A DNA stretch of 64,000 nucleotides, taken from positions 5,740,340 through 5,804,339 of the forward strand of contig NZ_CP030118.1 of NCBI RefSeq assembly GCF_006968745.1. The letters are read 5' to 3'. The DNA is from Brasilonema sennae CENA114 (GTDB taxonomy: Bacteria > Cyanobacteriota > Cyanobacteriia > Cyanobacteriales > Nostocaceae). This document shows positions 50,448-59,375 of the stretch, one piece after another. The notes beneath the pieces were generated by a model. The model was not told the DNA's origin. It did not search any database and was given only the letters and a program-made list of their open reading frames with translations. The first letter of the stretch is position 1; every line of letters starts with the position of its first letter. Made by a program: the position numbers and the translations under genes.

Positions 50448-52673
50448 CTAATCAACCTTTTCCAAACGCACCACAGCATTATAATCTGGCACTCCTTCAC
50501 GCGATCGCTTACTTTTATCCAGCAACACATTCCCCTCTGGCCAATGTACCTGCAAATTTCCTGGTTTAATGGGTGCTGTGTAAACTTTTCCTTTTAAATT
50601 ACCAAGCTCGTTTGTCAGAATAACTACATCACCATCATTCAATCCAAAGTGTTTGGCATCTACCTCATTGATAAAAACCGCCTCGCGTACTGCCCCTGTA
50701 ATCGCATCCTTACGCTCTTGTACCATAGAATTAAACTGCTTACCTCGACGCGTAGCTACTAGGAAGCTACCTTCTGGTAATTCTCGCTCTCCACGAGACA
50801 CCACCGCAAAATGAGCTTTACCATCAGCAGTTGGAAAATTCCAGCCAAAGCACAAATGTGAACCACTATACTGAAACTGGTCGCCTGCTTCCTTGAGGTG
50901 TTGAATTCCAGCGTATTGCAGGACAACTTGGGCAATTTCTTGACGCATACCAGCAGTATCAACAAAAGCTAACTTGTCTGCCAACTCAGGACGCACCCGC
51001 CTTGCCAATTCCATAAACACTTCCCACTCTGGACGCGCCTCCCCAATACGGGGACCAGGAATTTCTGGGCTGAAAATGACTCGGCGTTCAGTGCTAGTTT
51101 CTGTGACTCCCCCTGGTATTTCGTAGCGAGTTGTTGCAGGTAACAGCACCACAGTATCTGTTGGTTCCACAAGCATTTGGCTAGAAAGAACAATATCCAT
51201 GTGTACTCGCATCGGTACTCGCTTCAAGGCATCTTCTACATAATCAGGTTCTGGCAAAACCTCCAAGAAATTCCCACCTACAGAGAACAATACGTCTAAC
51301 TGTCCCTCAGATGCTGCATGAATCATTTCTGGAGCAATCAAACCTTTTGTGACTGGCACATCAAAGCCCCAAAGCTTACTCAACTGAGCAGCATTTTCTG
51401 GGATAATAGGCTTACCACCAGGAAAGACTGTCGCGTAACATCCCATCTCTGCACCACCTTGTACCCCAGAGTGACCGCGAATGGGCATCAAACCGCAACC
51501 TTCCCGACCAACAAAACCTTTGGTAAGAGCCAAGTTAATAATAGCTCGCACGTTGTCTTCGCCACACTCATGCTGGGTAATACCCATGCTCCAGACAAAG
51601 ACAGCTTTATTTGCTTCTCCAACCATTTTGGCAAAAGCATACATTTCATCGCGCTTCGCTCCTGAAAGCTGCTCTAACTTTTCCCAAGATTGAGTTTCAA
51701 GGAAAGCTTTAAGCTCATCAAATCCAGCAGTGTAGCGGTTGATAAACGACTCGTCTACCCAGCCGTTGGCAATCATATGCTTGATTGTACCATTCAAAAA
51801 TGCCATGTCCCCGCCCATGTTTACCAAAAAGAAATCTTCAGCAAACTTAGTACCAAACAAAGCACTTTCTGGAATTGAGGGAACCCAGTATCGCTCCATC
51901 CCTGGCTCGCGGTAGGTATTAATCACGACTATTCTTGTACCTGCCTTCTTGGCATTGTGCAGATACTTAACGGTGACAGGTTGATTATTGGCGACGTTTG
52001 AACCAATGAAAACTAATAAATCTGTGCCAATCCAGTCTTTGTAAGAGCAGGTGGTTGCAGCTGCACCGATTGCACCTTTTAAACCTGCGGTACTAGGAGA
52101 ATGACAGATACGGGCGGCGTTGTCAATATTGTTGGTTCCCATCGCCCGCACAGCTTTTTGAGTGGCGTAGTATGTTTCGTTGACAGTGCCTCTGCTGGTA
52201 ATATAAAAGCTTAAGCGGTCTGGTGTTGTGGCGCGAATGCGACTGGCGATCGCTTCCAATGCCTCATCCCAGTTGACTCGGCGAAAGCCTTTTTCCCCAC
52301 TCTGGCGGATCATTGGGTAAGGAAGCCGTCCCAACTCGCGTAGTTCAGCACTCTTTTTTGTCTGCAACGCAGAGACATCCGCCAAAATTGCAGGGTCAAA
52401 AGCTGGCATTGTGTTCATCTGCAAAAGCCGCAATCGGACATTGCAGACATGAATTCCATCTACTGTCCAATCTTTCATCCCGGTTGTCCCCAAAGCGCAA
52501 CCATCACAAACACCCTTATTCAGGATGTTCCACGCATAAGGCAACTTGTGACGAGATAGCCAAATGGCACGAAAAACTTCCCAGTAGTTATTTGGATATT
52601 GCTCGCCAATACCAAAGGGCTTCCAACTTGCCCAATGTGAGGGTGTCCAATGCTTTTTGGGTTTAGGCAACAT
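50448..52673 (-). CDS. FdhF/YdeP-family molybdopterin oxidoreductase
   Basis: A 741-residue enzyme with bis-molybdopterin-guanine-dinucleotide fold. Near the N-terminus are Cys56, Cys59 and Cys77 (VCDGCALG..., HVCNVRL), possibly an altered Fe-S site. It continues with FRRVNWDEALEAIASRI, the FIGSNVANNQPVT segment, VWSMGITQHECGEDN, GREGCGLMPIRGHSGVQGG and the C-terminal DUF/MopB domain (TRRGKQFNSM, VDAKHFGLNDGD). YdeP-type proteins are formate-dehydrogenase-like, but their substrate is often unknown. The fdhD gene downstream supports a sulfurated Mo-cofactor. No signal peptide, so cytoplasmic. Confidence 0.88.
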   Translation of the reverse strand: MLPKPKKHWTPSHWASWKPFGIGEQYPNNYWEVFRAIWLSRHKLPYAWNILNKGVCDGCALGTTGMKDWTVDGIHVCNVRLRLLQMNTMPAFDPAILADVSALQTKKSAELRELGRLPYPMIRQSGEKGFRRVNWDEALEAIASRIRATTPDRLSFYITSRGTVNETYYATQKAVRAMGTNNIDNAARICHSPSTAGLKGAIGAAATTCSYKDWIGTDLLVFIGSNVANNQPVTVKYLHNAKKAGTRIVVINTYREPGMERYWVPSIPESALFGTKFAEDFFLVNMGGDMAFLNGTIKHMIANGWVDESFINRYTAGFDELKAFLETQSWEKLEQLSGAKRDEMYAFAKMVGEANKAVFVWSMGITQHECGEDNVRAIINLALTKGFVGREGCGLMPIRGHSGVQGGAEMGCYATVFPGGKPIIPENAAQLSKLWGFDVPVTKGLIAPEMIHAASEGQLDVLFSVGGNFLEVLPEPDYVEDALKRVPMRVHMDIVLSSQMLVEPTDTVVLLPATTRYEIPGGVTETSTERRVIFSPEIPGPRIGEARPEWEVFMELARRVRPELADKLAFVDTAGMRQEIAQVVLQYAGIQHLKEAGDQFQYSGSHLCFGWNFPTADGKAHFAVVSRGERELPEGSFLVATRRGKQFNSMVQERKDAITGAVREAVFINEVDAKHFGLNDGDVVILTNELGNLKGKVYTAPIKPGNLQVHWPEGNVLLDKSKRSREGVPDYNAVVRLEKVD

Positions 52674-52726
52674 AATGAAGGAGCGCAGAAACTATTAGCT
52701 GATACCAAGTTGCGGCTCAATAACCT

Positions 52727-52873
52727 CACCTTATCCCCCTCTCCTTACTAAGGAGAGGGGTGCCCGTCAGGGCGGGAGTGAGGTGAGACCAGCGCTGCGG
52801 GAGGGTTTCCCTCCGGAGCCACTTCTGTGCGGGGGTTCCCCCCGTTGAAGAATGTGGCGTCAGGCGACTGGCG
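52727..52873. repeat. adjacent and nested palindromic repeats
   Basis: A CCTCACC...GGTGAG palindrome (52727-52786) is followed directly by a copy of the CCAGCGCTGC element (52789-52818). That copy is interrupted by a ~45-bp insertion with its own inverted ends (CCACTTCT / AGAATGTGG, and GGGGG/CCCCC) before resuming GGCGACTGGC at 52863-52872. The flanks up to 53024 hold no gene. Confidence 0.75.
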
Positions 52874-53024
52874 AACCCAGAGGGTGTAAGTCATGAATGC
52901 AACGCGCGTATGAGTATGTACTCGTTGACGCACTTACTATTATATGTCTGTCTTGTCAAGACCGATTATCAGAAGCTTGAGGAAGTACGAGCAACTAAAG
53001 CAAATATTCAACCAAGTTTTGACT

Positions 53025-53651
53025 TTATTCTTGATTTGTGACCAATACCTCTGAACCCACATCTAAACCAAACTCAAGTGGAATGGGTGAATCTGGTTCC
53101 TGCTGGCTGCGATTGATTTGAAAAGAAAGCGATCGCACCTGCTTAAGATCCAATTGAAAGCTATCTACAAGTCTCCCACGAATTTTTGGTTGAAACTCAC
53201 TCAAAGCCAACTTCACTTTTGTCCAGTCTGTCCCAACAACAAACTCTTGCTCAAATGTGAGAGTTCCAGCGTCCTGCTGAGTTTGCTCGTCTTTGAGTGT
53301 TAGCGTGTAAACGACTCTGGCTTCTTTAGATTTAGCGTAGAATTCTATGTACTTGTATTGGCTCAAATCTTGGGATAAAGGTGTTTCTACAAACGCAAAC
53401 CCGACAAGTCCCCCGTTACCCTCAATAGCAGCCAGTGTACCCTGAAATTGTAATTCGTTTTCAGCTTTGAGCAATGTTGCAACACTAGCACCAACTTGCG
53501 GTCTTTCAGTTTTATCAGTCTTGATCGACCAATCTGCCTCAACAGTTGAGAGCGTCACTCTGGGGTCTTCAAAATGATTAACTTCTGCGCTTGCCAAAGA
53601 AGAGTTCATTAGACAAAGAAGAATAGAGGCTACAACTAACTTTTTTTTCAT
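53025..53651 (-). CDS. exported CIA30-like (carbohydrate-binding-fold) protein
   Basis: A 208-residue protein with a classical signal peptide (MKKKLVVASILLCLMNSSLASA). The mature part is all-beta. NHFEDPR at the start, GFAFVETPLSQDLSQYKYIEFYAKSKEARVVYTLTLKD, and DWTKVKLALSEFQPKIRGR ... VRSLSFQINR match the CIA30 / NADH:ubiquinone oxidoreductase intermediate-associated 30 domain, which is a galactose-binding-like fold. In bacteria the role is not established. It would be periplasmic. No operon partner is evident. Confidence 0.7.
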   Translation of the reverse strand: MKKKLVVASILLCLMNSSLASAEVNHFEDPRVTLSTVEADWSIKTDKTERPQVGASVATLLKAENELQFQGTLAAIEGNGGLVGFAFVETPLSQDLSQYKYIEFYAKSKEARVVYTLTLKDEQTQQDAGTLTFEQEFVVGTDWTKVKLALSEFQPKIRGRLVDSFQLDLKQVRSLSFQINRSQQEPDSPIPLEFGLDVGSEVLVTNQE

Positions 53652-54094
53652 GTGAAGAATTATACAATATTGCTACCACTTGTTCATAACATGGCGGCAA
53701 ACCGTCTTGCCAAATCCCCAATGTCGTCCAAGCGAGCGATAAGCCGGAGGACTTCGGACGTTCGGTGAAGCTCAAAGGTACAGTGATGTATCTTCTCTTA
53801 TCCGACCTCTTCAGAAATATATGGCATCTCACCAGTCGTCTCAATCGTAAGATTTTAGCTCATACCGTCTGTTTTTTGGCTTAATCGCCACAATTGTAAC
53901 CCTCTTCAGTTCGACGAACTTGTTAGGGAACATTAAGTCGCACATCGCGTCAATTATAGATATAACTATAACCATTAGGCTATACTGACGGCTTTCATCC
54001 CTTGTTTAAGGCACGAAAACGCAACTACGTAGCAGTCTCTCAAAGGTTTTCAGCCAGCCATTCTTATAAATCAGCGTTTAGAACTAATCTCTAT
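53652..54094. other. intergenic region without supported gene
   Basis: About 440 bp. The minus strand at ~53690-53770 has GC-rich, coding-like sequence (a frame reading RTSEVLRLIARLDDIGDLA) that ends quickly and may be a gene remnant, but I cannot assign it. The region between 53880 and 54090 should contain the promoter for the next gene. Confidence 0.35.
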
Positions 54095-54646
54095 ATGAAA
54101 AATAAATTAAGCGGATTAATAAGTACCTTTGTCTTAATCACAACAGTATCTATTCCTCAGATTACCTTTGCTGGCGATCGTCAACCGCAAACAAGCCCAC
54201 AATTATCTGATAAAACTCTTACTATCCTTGAAAAGAATGGTCTAAATGACGACCAACGGCAGAAGATAACAGAGGAGATACAAGCATCTTGGCATGAGTT
54301 ATGTCTTGATGATGGGCAAATCCCAAGATCTTCAGACAAGGATGACTTCTGCAATTCTATGCCCCAACGAGTTTTAAAAGTTCATCATAGTTTTCATTCA
54401 AAAGGTAACATCACCACAAAGATGATAAAATCGCACCCTGTCCGCATCATAAAATCGAAAAGCGGCAAGCTCATAGTAGTGATATACAACTACAAAATAA
54501 ATTTACCGAATTTACAGGGCAATGAAATTCTCAAGTCTGTGGAGAAAGAAATTCCAAAGGTCATCCAGAAAGCAGTTCTGGTCATCGAGAAAGAAATTCC
54601 AAAGGTCATCGAGAAAGAAATTCCAAAGGTCATCCGTAAGATATAA
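54095..54646 (+). CDS. secreted protein of unknown function with C-terminal EIPKVI repeats
   Basis: About 183 residues from ATG 54095, which gives a clear signal peptide (MKNKLSGLISTFVLITTVSI..., cleavage near TFAGD). The frame from 54002 adds 31 unlikely residues. The middle contains two Cys (LCLDD..., DFCNSM) that may form a disulfide, and a basic strand region. The last ~40 residues consist of three EKEIPKVI(Q/E/R)K units predicted helical, encoded by near-identical 24-30-base DNA repeats. No known domain was recognised. Confidence 0.6.
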   Translation: MKNKLSGLISTFVLITTVSIPQITFAGDRQPQTSPQLSDKTLTILEKNGLNDDQRQKITEEIQASWHELCLDDGQIPRSSDKDDFCNSMPQRVLKVHHSFHSKGNITTKMIKSHPVRIIKSKSGKLIVVIYNYKINLPNLQGNEILKSVEKEIPKVIQKAVLVIEKEIPKVIEKEIPKVIRKI

Positions 54647-55121
54647 GATAATTTTAATTTTGTCAATTAGAAATTATGCTGAAATTTTGGAAAAAGCGGA
54701 GGTATTAAGTTAACTCTTGTACTGGACTTATAGGTCAAGAATGAATGATGCGTATCCAGATTACGCGATCGCCTACTCAAAAATTGTGTTCTAACCCCGC
54801 TTTTTAGCCTTAATTTGAGTATTATTGCTTATTGACAAAGGGTATCCGACCTTAACCTCTCACGAATGGGTCAAAAGTGGTTGGTGAAGGGGGTAAGCAT
54901 AGCTACTCACAAACTTTTTGATAATGATAATCAAGTGAAGATTAGCCCAGAACATATGCTTCTGTAACTTTTGATTATGGTTTCAACCTAAGTGTATTTT
55001 CCCTACCTTGTATAGGTTTGAGGTTTGTTTTGTCCTCAAAAATGTTTAAGTCCCGGTAGTAGCAACAAGGGACATGAAAGTATCCCAAGCCTTAGTATCT
55101 TCAGTAGTCACAGTTGCATAA
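54647..55121. other. intergenic region, nothing recognised
   Basis: About 475 bp between convergent genes. One HIP1-like GCGATCGC at 54765-54772. No terminator with a convincing T-run and no ORF with protein-like features. Confidence 0.4.
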
Positions 55122-56939
55122 CTAATATTGCGTCGCAGCACTATTGTCCTGGCTTATAGCCTGGGCTTCCTTATACAACGGTTCAGCTTCTTGATAGCGC
55201 TCTTGGGAGGTGTAGAGATCTGCTAAGTTGTTTAAGTAAGTGACAAGGTCGGGATGTTTTTCTCCTTGTATCTTTCTTGTTAGTTCCACGGCGTCATTAT
55301 ACAATGGTTCAGCATCTAGATAGCGCTTTTGTAAGAAGTAAACCTTGCCTAAGTTGTTCAAGTAAGTGGCAAGGTCGGGATGTTCTTCTCCTTGTATCTT
55401 TCTTGTTAGTTCTACGGCAAGCATATAGCGTTGTTCAGCATCTTGATAGCGCTCTTGGGCGGTGTAGAGATTTCCTAAGTTGTTCAAGTAAGTGGCAAGG
55501 TCGGGATGTTCTTCTCCTAGCACCTCTGCTGTTATAGCTAGGGCTTCCTCATACAATGGTTCAGCATCTTGATAGCGCTTTTGGAAGTAGTAGATATTTC
55601 CTAAGTTGTTCAGGCAAATGGCATAGTAGGGATGTTTTTTTTCTAAACTGCATCTTACTACTAATACACATTGCTCACCCCAAGGTTGAGCAAGTGCATA
55701 CAATCCCTGTCCCGAATAAAATCTACCCAAGCCAACAAAAGCCCAAATTAAATTTTCATCACTGACTGCATCAGTCAGATTTTGTGCCACTTCCGTTAAA
55801 TGTGGAATAGCATCTTTGACTGATTCAATATCACGACGGATTGGCAAATCGGGGATTTTTTGAGCAATCGCGATAAAAATTTCTGCAAAAGCGCGTTTCA
55901 ATTCATCGGCTTGTTTAGATGCTGCTTGTTTGACTTTTAAAAACTCCCGAATTAAGGGATGAATTTTGTAACCACTATCTCGTTCTGCTAGCCGTTGAAT
56001 CAAATGAAGCTTGTAAAGTTGCTTTTTCGCCTCCTTCACATCTGCTTCTACCCAATTAAGAGACTTACTCGTGAACTCCACCCATTCCCAAAGTATGACA
56101 TCTGGTGCAAATAAGCTTAATAATTCACCGACATATTGTGTTTTTTGATTGAGTTCTCGCCAGCTTAATTCAAATGCTGCTTTTACCCCACGCTTGGCTG
56201 TCATTTCTGTATCTTGCAATTGCTCCTCTTCTGGGTTAATTGCTTCATCTCGCAATTGTTGAGCCTTCAAGTGGTGTAACATTTCTGCTAGAGATAAATC
56301 GGGATCTTCTACCAAATACCGCCCCACTAACTCCAAACCCAGAGGTAAATAACCCAGCCACGCACACAAACTTTCTGCTACTCTTGATTCTTGTTTTACT
56401 CGTTGGTCTTGTTCGCCCAACACCTTTGTTAAAAATATTAAAGCATCCTCTGCTGAGAGCACATCTAGCGATATTTCCACAAAGTTGGTGTCTATCCGTC
56501 GCAGGCGCGTTGTCATCAAAATTCGGAAGCGGTTAGATTTTGGCAGTAGCTTGCGACAACTTTTCCAAGAAGTGACATCATCCAGTACAATCAACACTAG
56601 ACCTTCGGTCGGTCGCCAGTTCTGCCAGAACCACTCTACTTGTTGTTCAGGATTAAGTTTTCGTCCCCCCAACTCCTGCGGTACTTCCAAATTCATGTTG
56701 AACAGGGCAAACTGCAAAATCTCTGCTGCTAAATCTGATTCTCTGGCATTTAACCAGCAAATTCCACCAGGGTAATCCGCTTCATGTTGTCGTACATATT
56801 GGGTTGCGAGTTCGGTTTTGCCAACACCACCCATACCAGAAACAGCAGAAATTGTCACTACGCTTGGTTGCTGCAACTTTTCTCGTAGTAGGCAAAGTTC
56901 ATGCTGTCTGCCTACAAAATTGGCAGAACCTTGTAACAC
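55122..56939 (-). CDS. NB-ARC STAND NTPase with TPR repeats (in same frame as upstream gene)
   Basis: A 605-residue frame from GTG 56939. The NB-ARC domain has P-loop SGMGGVGKTEL (~34-44), Walker B LVLIVLDDV (~114-122), RNBS-B-like MTTRLRR and GLPL-like GYLPLGLEL. A winged-helix-like region follows at ~280-370, then about four 42-residue TPRs of the EEHPDLATYLNNLGNLY type (~420-595). These are switch ATPases that oligomerise on sensing a ligand with the TPRs. Upstream of the GTG, codons 56990-56940 read LQSSEWERTKLNPPNNV, typical of the linker before FVGR, and connect in frame to the stop of the 146-residue gene. The protein is therefore probably one half of a split gene. Confidence 0.8.
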   Translation of the reverse strand: MLQGSANFVGRQHELCLLREKLQQPSVVTISAVSGMGGVGKTELATQYVRQHEADYPGGICWLNARESDLAAEILQFALFNMNLEVPQELGGRKLNPEQQVEWFWQNWRPTEGLVLIVLDDVTSWKSCRKLLPKSNRFRILMTTRLRRIDTNFVEISLDVLSAEDALIFLTKVLGEQDQRVKQESRVAESLCAWLGYLPLGLELVGRYLVEDPDLSLAEMLHHLKAQQLRDEAINPEEEQLQDTEMTAKRGVKAAFELSWRELNQKTQYVGELLSLFAPDVILWEWVEFTSKSLNWVEADVKEAKKQLYKLHLIQRLAERDSGYKIHPLIREFLKVKQAASKQADELKRAFAEIFIAIAQKIPDLPIRRDIESVKDAIPHLTEVAQNLTDAVSDENLIWAFVGLGRFYSGQGLYALAQPWGEQCVLVVRCSLEKKHPYYAICLNNLGNIYYFQKRYQDAEPLYEEALAITAEVLGEEHPDLATYLNNLGNLYTAQERYQDAEQRYMLAVELTRKIQGEEHPDLATYLNNLGKVYFLQKRYLDAEPLYNDAVELTRKIQGEKHPDLVTYLNNLADLYTSQERYQEAEPLYKEAQAISQDNSAATQY

Positions 56940-56990
56940 AACATTATTTGGGGGATTTAACTTTGTCCGTTCCCATTCGGACGACTGCAG

Positions 56991-57431
56991 TCAAATATTA
57001 AAAGTACTACCTCTTTGATCAATGGTTTGGTTTTGAGCTGCATTAATAGCTTTTTCGATGTTTTGGATAAATGTTGAAGGGTATGATTGTTGAGATTTTT
57101 CTACAGATGCTTTTATCTGTCTCAAAATTTCAGCCAAGTTTGATGGTGGATTAGTTTCTGCTGCTGTTGCCAATTCCTGTGCAGCTTGAGCCACTTCAGG
57201 ATTAGCCTTAGCCGCAGATTCTACTTCTAGTACAGCTTTGCCATAATCGATTGGTTGAGAAGGTGCTTTCTCAATACCAACTACTGTATGGGGAGAGTGT
57301 TTTTCAAGGGTGACGAGAAATTGACCAGCTTTATTCCATATAGTTTCCCCTACCTTTTCACCCGTTTTTTCCACAGCCTTAGTCGCAATCAAAGTCCCAA
57401 TAGCGATCGCACCAGCAGTTAATGGCTCCAT
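56991..57431 (-). CDS. helical N-terminal domain of a cyanobacterial NB-ARC protein
   Basis: A 146-residue protein. It begins MEPLTAGAIAIGTLIATKAVEKTGEKVGE, with a hydrophobic/amphipathic first helix. A helical region (AVLEVESAAKANPEVAQAAQELATAAE) follows, and it ends QTIDQRGSTFNI before TGA at 56991-56993. This looks like the N-terminal module that precedes NB-ARC domains in other cyanobacterial STAND proteins. The first helix could insert into membranes, as effector helices of some STAND proteins do (inference). The NB-ARC frame continues directly after the stop. Confidence 0.65.
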   Translation of the reverse strand: MEPLTAGAIAIGTLIATKAVEKTGEKVGETIWNKAGQFLVTLEKHSPHTVVGIEKAPSQPIDYGKAVLEVESAAKANPEVAQAAQELATAAETNPPSNLAEILRQIKASVEKSQQSYPSTFIQNIEKAINAAQNQTIDQRGSTFNI

Positions 57432-57603
57432 ATGCTACCTCGTAAGCACGGCATCCTATTTATTTCTTACCACATAATTTTTGTTGTCAATTCCGCAATC
57501 GAAATAAAAACTTATAGTTTAAGTTTCAGATCTTGATGCGCCAGTCAACATAAGGGCATTTTGATGGAAAACACAGAAAAAGCGGGTTATTTTTGACAAG
57601 CTT

Positions 57604-57966
57604 TCAATCTACAACATCAACTCGCTTTAACGCAGCCGTCAATTCTGTCATAAACTCAACAAAGACGCGAACTTTAGCCGAGAGATAACGTTTTTGCGGA
57701 TACAACACTGCGATCGGTAATCCAAGTTGGGTCGTGTAGGATTGGAGAATCGGTTCGAGGTCTCCACGTGCGATCGCTTTGGCTGCAATAAATTTGGGAA
57801 ATTGAACCACACCGGCTCCTTGAATCACCGCCTCTAAAATGACTTCTGAATTATCGAATCGCAGATAACTGTCAACGCAAAGGTCAATCAATTTTCCATC
57901 TTGTTCAAACTTCCAGTTAGATTCTCGCCTAGTCTGTGGATAGATAAAGTTGACACAGCGATGCTG
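57604..57966 (-). pseudogene. LysR-type regulator, C-terminal fragment
   Basis: The frame encodes HRCVNFIYPQTRRESNWKFE, continuing QDGKLIDLCV ... GAGVVQFPKFIA ... GDLEPILQSY and LPIAVLYPQKRYLSAKVRVFVEF. This is the second half of a LysR effector-binding domain. The first ~200 residues, including the HTH, are missing. The open frame runs on only to 57984, through palindromic repeat sequence (CTGCAGGTGCGACTGTCGCC), which marks the truncation point. There is no valid start (only TTG 57891). Confidence 0.85.
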
Positions 57967-58043
57967 CAGGTGCGACTGTCGCCATCAACTGGCGTGATTG
58001 GGTTTACTAGGTCGCTTGCGAACGCACTAGGACAACACATGTA

Positions 58044-58730
58044 TTACTCAGGTATTATTGTGTCCTGAAAATCCACACCACTAACGTTGGCTCCCCTGAG
58101 TTTCGCTCCCTCAAGCTTAGCTCCTCTAAGATTAGCTCCTGCTAAGTTCGCTCCTTGGAGGTTAGTCCATCTCAAGTCAGCTTTACTCAAATCAGCTTCA
58201 CTCAAATTAGCTCGTAATAAGTATGCACCACTCAGGTGAGCTTGCCTGAGATTAGCTTTGTACAAGTCAGCTTTGTAAAGATAAGCCCCGATCACTTCTG
58301 CCTCGTACAGGTTTGCCTTACTTAAGTCAGCCGCAATTAAGTTCGCTGCGATTAAGTTTGCAAAACAGAGGTTAGCACGAATTAGCTTTGCATAACCCAA
58401 ATCGGCATCTCTCAAGTTAGCGCCTTTCAACTCAGTCCCAATCAAGTTAGCCTCACACAGGAAAGCGCCTTTGAGATTCGCCTCAGTCAAATCAGCTCCA
58501 ATCAGATTGGCATGACTTAAATCAGCTTGTGTCAGTGTAGCAGCGCTTAAGTTAGCAACACTGAAGTTAGCAGCGCTTAAATTAGCTTTGATGAGGTTGG
58601 CTGTGTAGAGGTTAGCGCCATTGAGTTCAGCATCTCTAAGATCTGGTTCAATTTGGGGATTTTTCCTTCTCCACTCATTCCATGCCAGCGCACCTATTTC
58701 TAATAAAGCTAGATGCTGAAGATTTGCCAT
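58044..58730 (-). CDS. pentapeptide-repeat protein
   Basis: A 228-residue protein. After a 35-residue leader (LALLEIGALAWNEWRRKNPQ), almost the whole length is tandem A(D/N)LXX pentapeptides (ANLYTANLIKANLSAANFS and onward, ~36 repeats), which fold into a right-handed quadrilateral beta-helix. Function is unknown for most members. It starts 3 bp after the ccmP stop and must be co-transcribed with it, which hints at a link to carboxysomes (inference). No signal peptide. Confidence 0.93.
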   Translation of the reverse strand: MANLQHLALLEIGALAWNEWRRKNPQIEPDLRDAELNGANLYTANLIKANLSAANFSVANLSAATLTQADLSHANLIGADLTEANLKGAFLCEANLIGTELKGANLRDADLGYAKLIRANLCFANLIAANLIAADLSKANLYEAEVIGAYLYKADLYKANLRQAHLSGAYLLRANLSEADLSKADLRWTNLQGANLAGANLRGAKLEGAKLRGANVSGVDFQDTIIPE

Positions 58731-58733
58731 TTT

Positions 58734-59375
58734 CTACTCCTGACGCCCACTCAAAGGATTTACTCGACCAGTTACATTTTCAATCGCCGTTAATGCTCCT
58801 TGAGCACCTGCAAGAATATCTCGTTCTTGTCCACCCAAGTAAAGCCGTCCAAAGCTCCCTACAGGTTGAACTGCTAGTATATTAATCGCCGCCGCTTTCT
58901 CTGCTTCATTTGCAGCCAGTGCAGCATAAGCAGCAGGCTCAACTTCTAATACATACAGCGTTTCCCCTGCTAGCAGCATTTGTCCCCGGTTCGTGCGATT
59001 GAGAAGCTGTGCTTGGTAAGCATCAATGTTACGAATAATCTGGTTAGAAACAACACGCGGTTTGAGACATTCGTGTTTTTTGACTCCCAGTGTCGCCAAA
59101 ATGGCTTGACCAGCAGCTCGCGTTTCCCCTTGGGAGCTAGAATGAATTTCTAATAGACCATACAATCGTTCGACCACAAGTGCTCCTGGACGGACAGAAG
59201 CTGCTTTCAATGCTACATCAGTAATCCGATTAATTTCGATACCAGGAGAGATTTCAATCCATAGCGATGAATCTCCTGGTAATGGCAAGAAACCTTGAGC
59301 TACTGTTCCCATATATGCTGCATGTTGAGGTTGCAGGCTGTCGAGAAATACGAAACTGCGTAGTTCTATTCCCAA
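58734..59375 (-). CDS. ccmP: carboxysome shell BMC-T protein CcmP
   Basis: A 213-residue tandem-BMC protein. The beginning MGIELRSFVFLDSLQPQHAAYMGTVAQGFLPLPGDSSLWIEISPG, read in sections, and YVLEVEPAAYAALAANEAEKAA match CcmP as I know it from beta-cyanobacteria. Two BMC domains lie at ~1-105 and ~106-205. CcmP trimers stack into a gated shell pore thought to pass larger metabolites such as 3-phosphoglycerate or RuBP. The gene stands apart from the main ccmKLMN cluster, as is usual, and is followed by the pentapeptide-repeat gene. Confidence 0.92.
   Translation of the reverse strand: MGIELRSFVFLDSLQPQHAAYMGTVAQGFLPLPGDSSLWIEISPGIEINRITDVALKAASVRPGALVVERLYGLLEIHSSSQGETRAAGQAILATLGVKKHECLKPRVVSNQIIRNIDAYQAQLLNRTNRGQMLLAGETLYVLEVEPAAYAALAANEAEKAAAINILAVQPVGSFGRLYLGGQERDILAGAQGALTAIENVTGRVNPLSGRQE

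Noticed and set aside
53578..53844. 88-codon minus-strand frame overlapping the CIA30-like gene start
   Set aside because: Out of frame with the signal-peptide gene; only a short GC-rich segment looks coding-like and in another frame.
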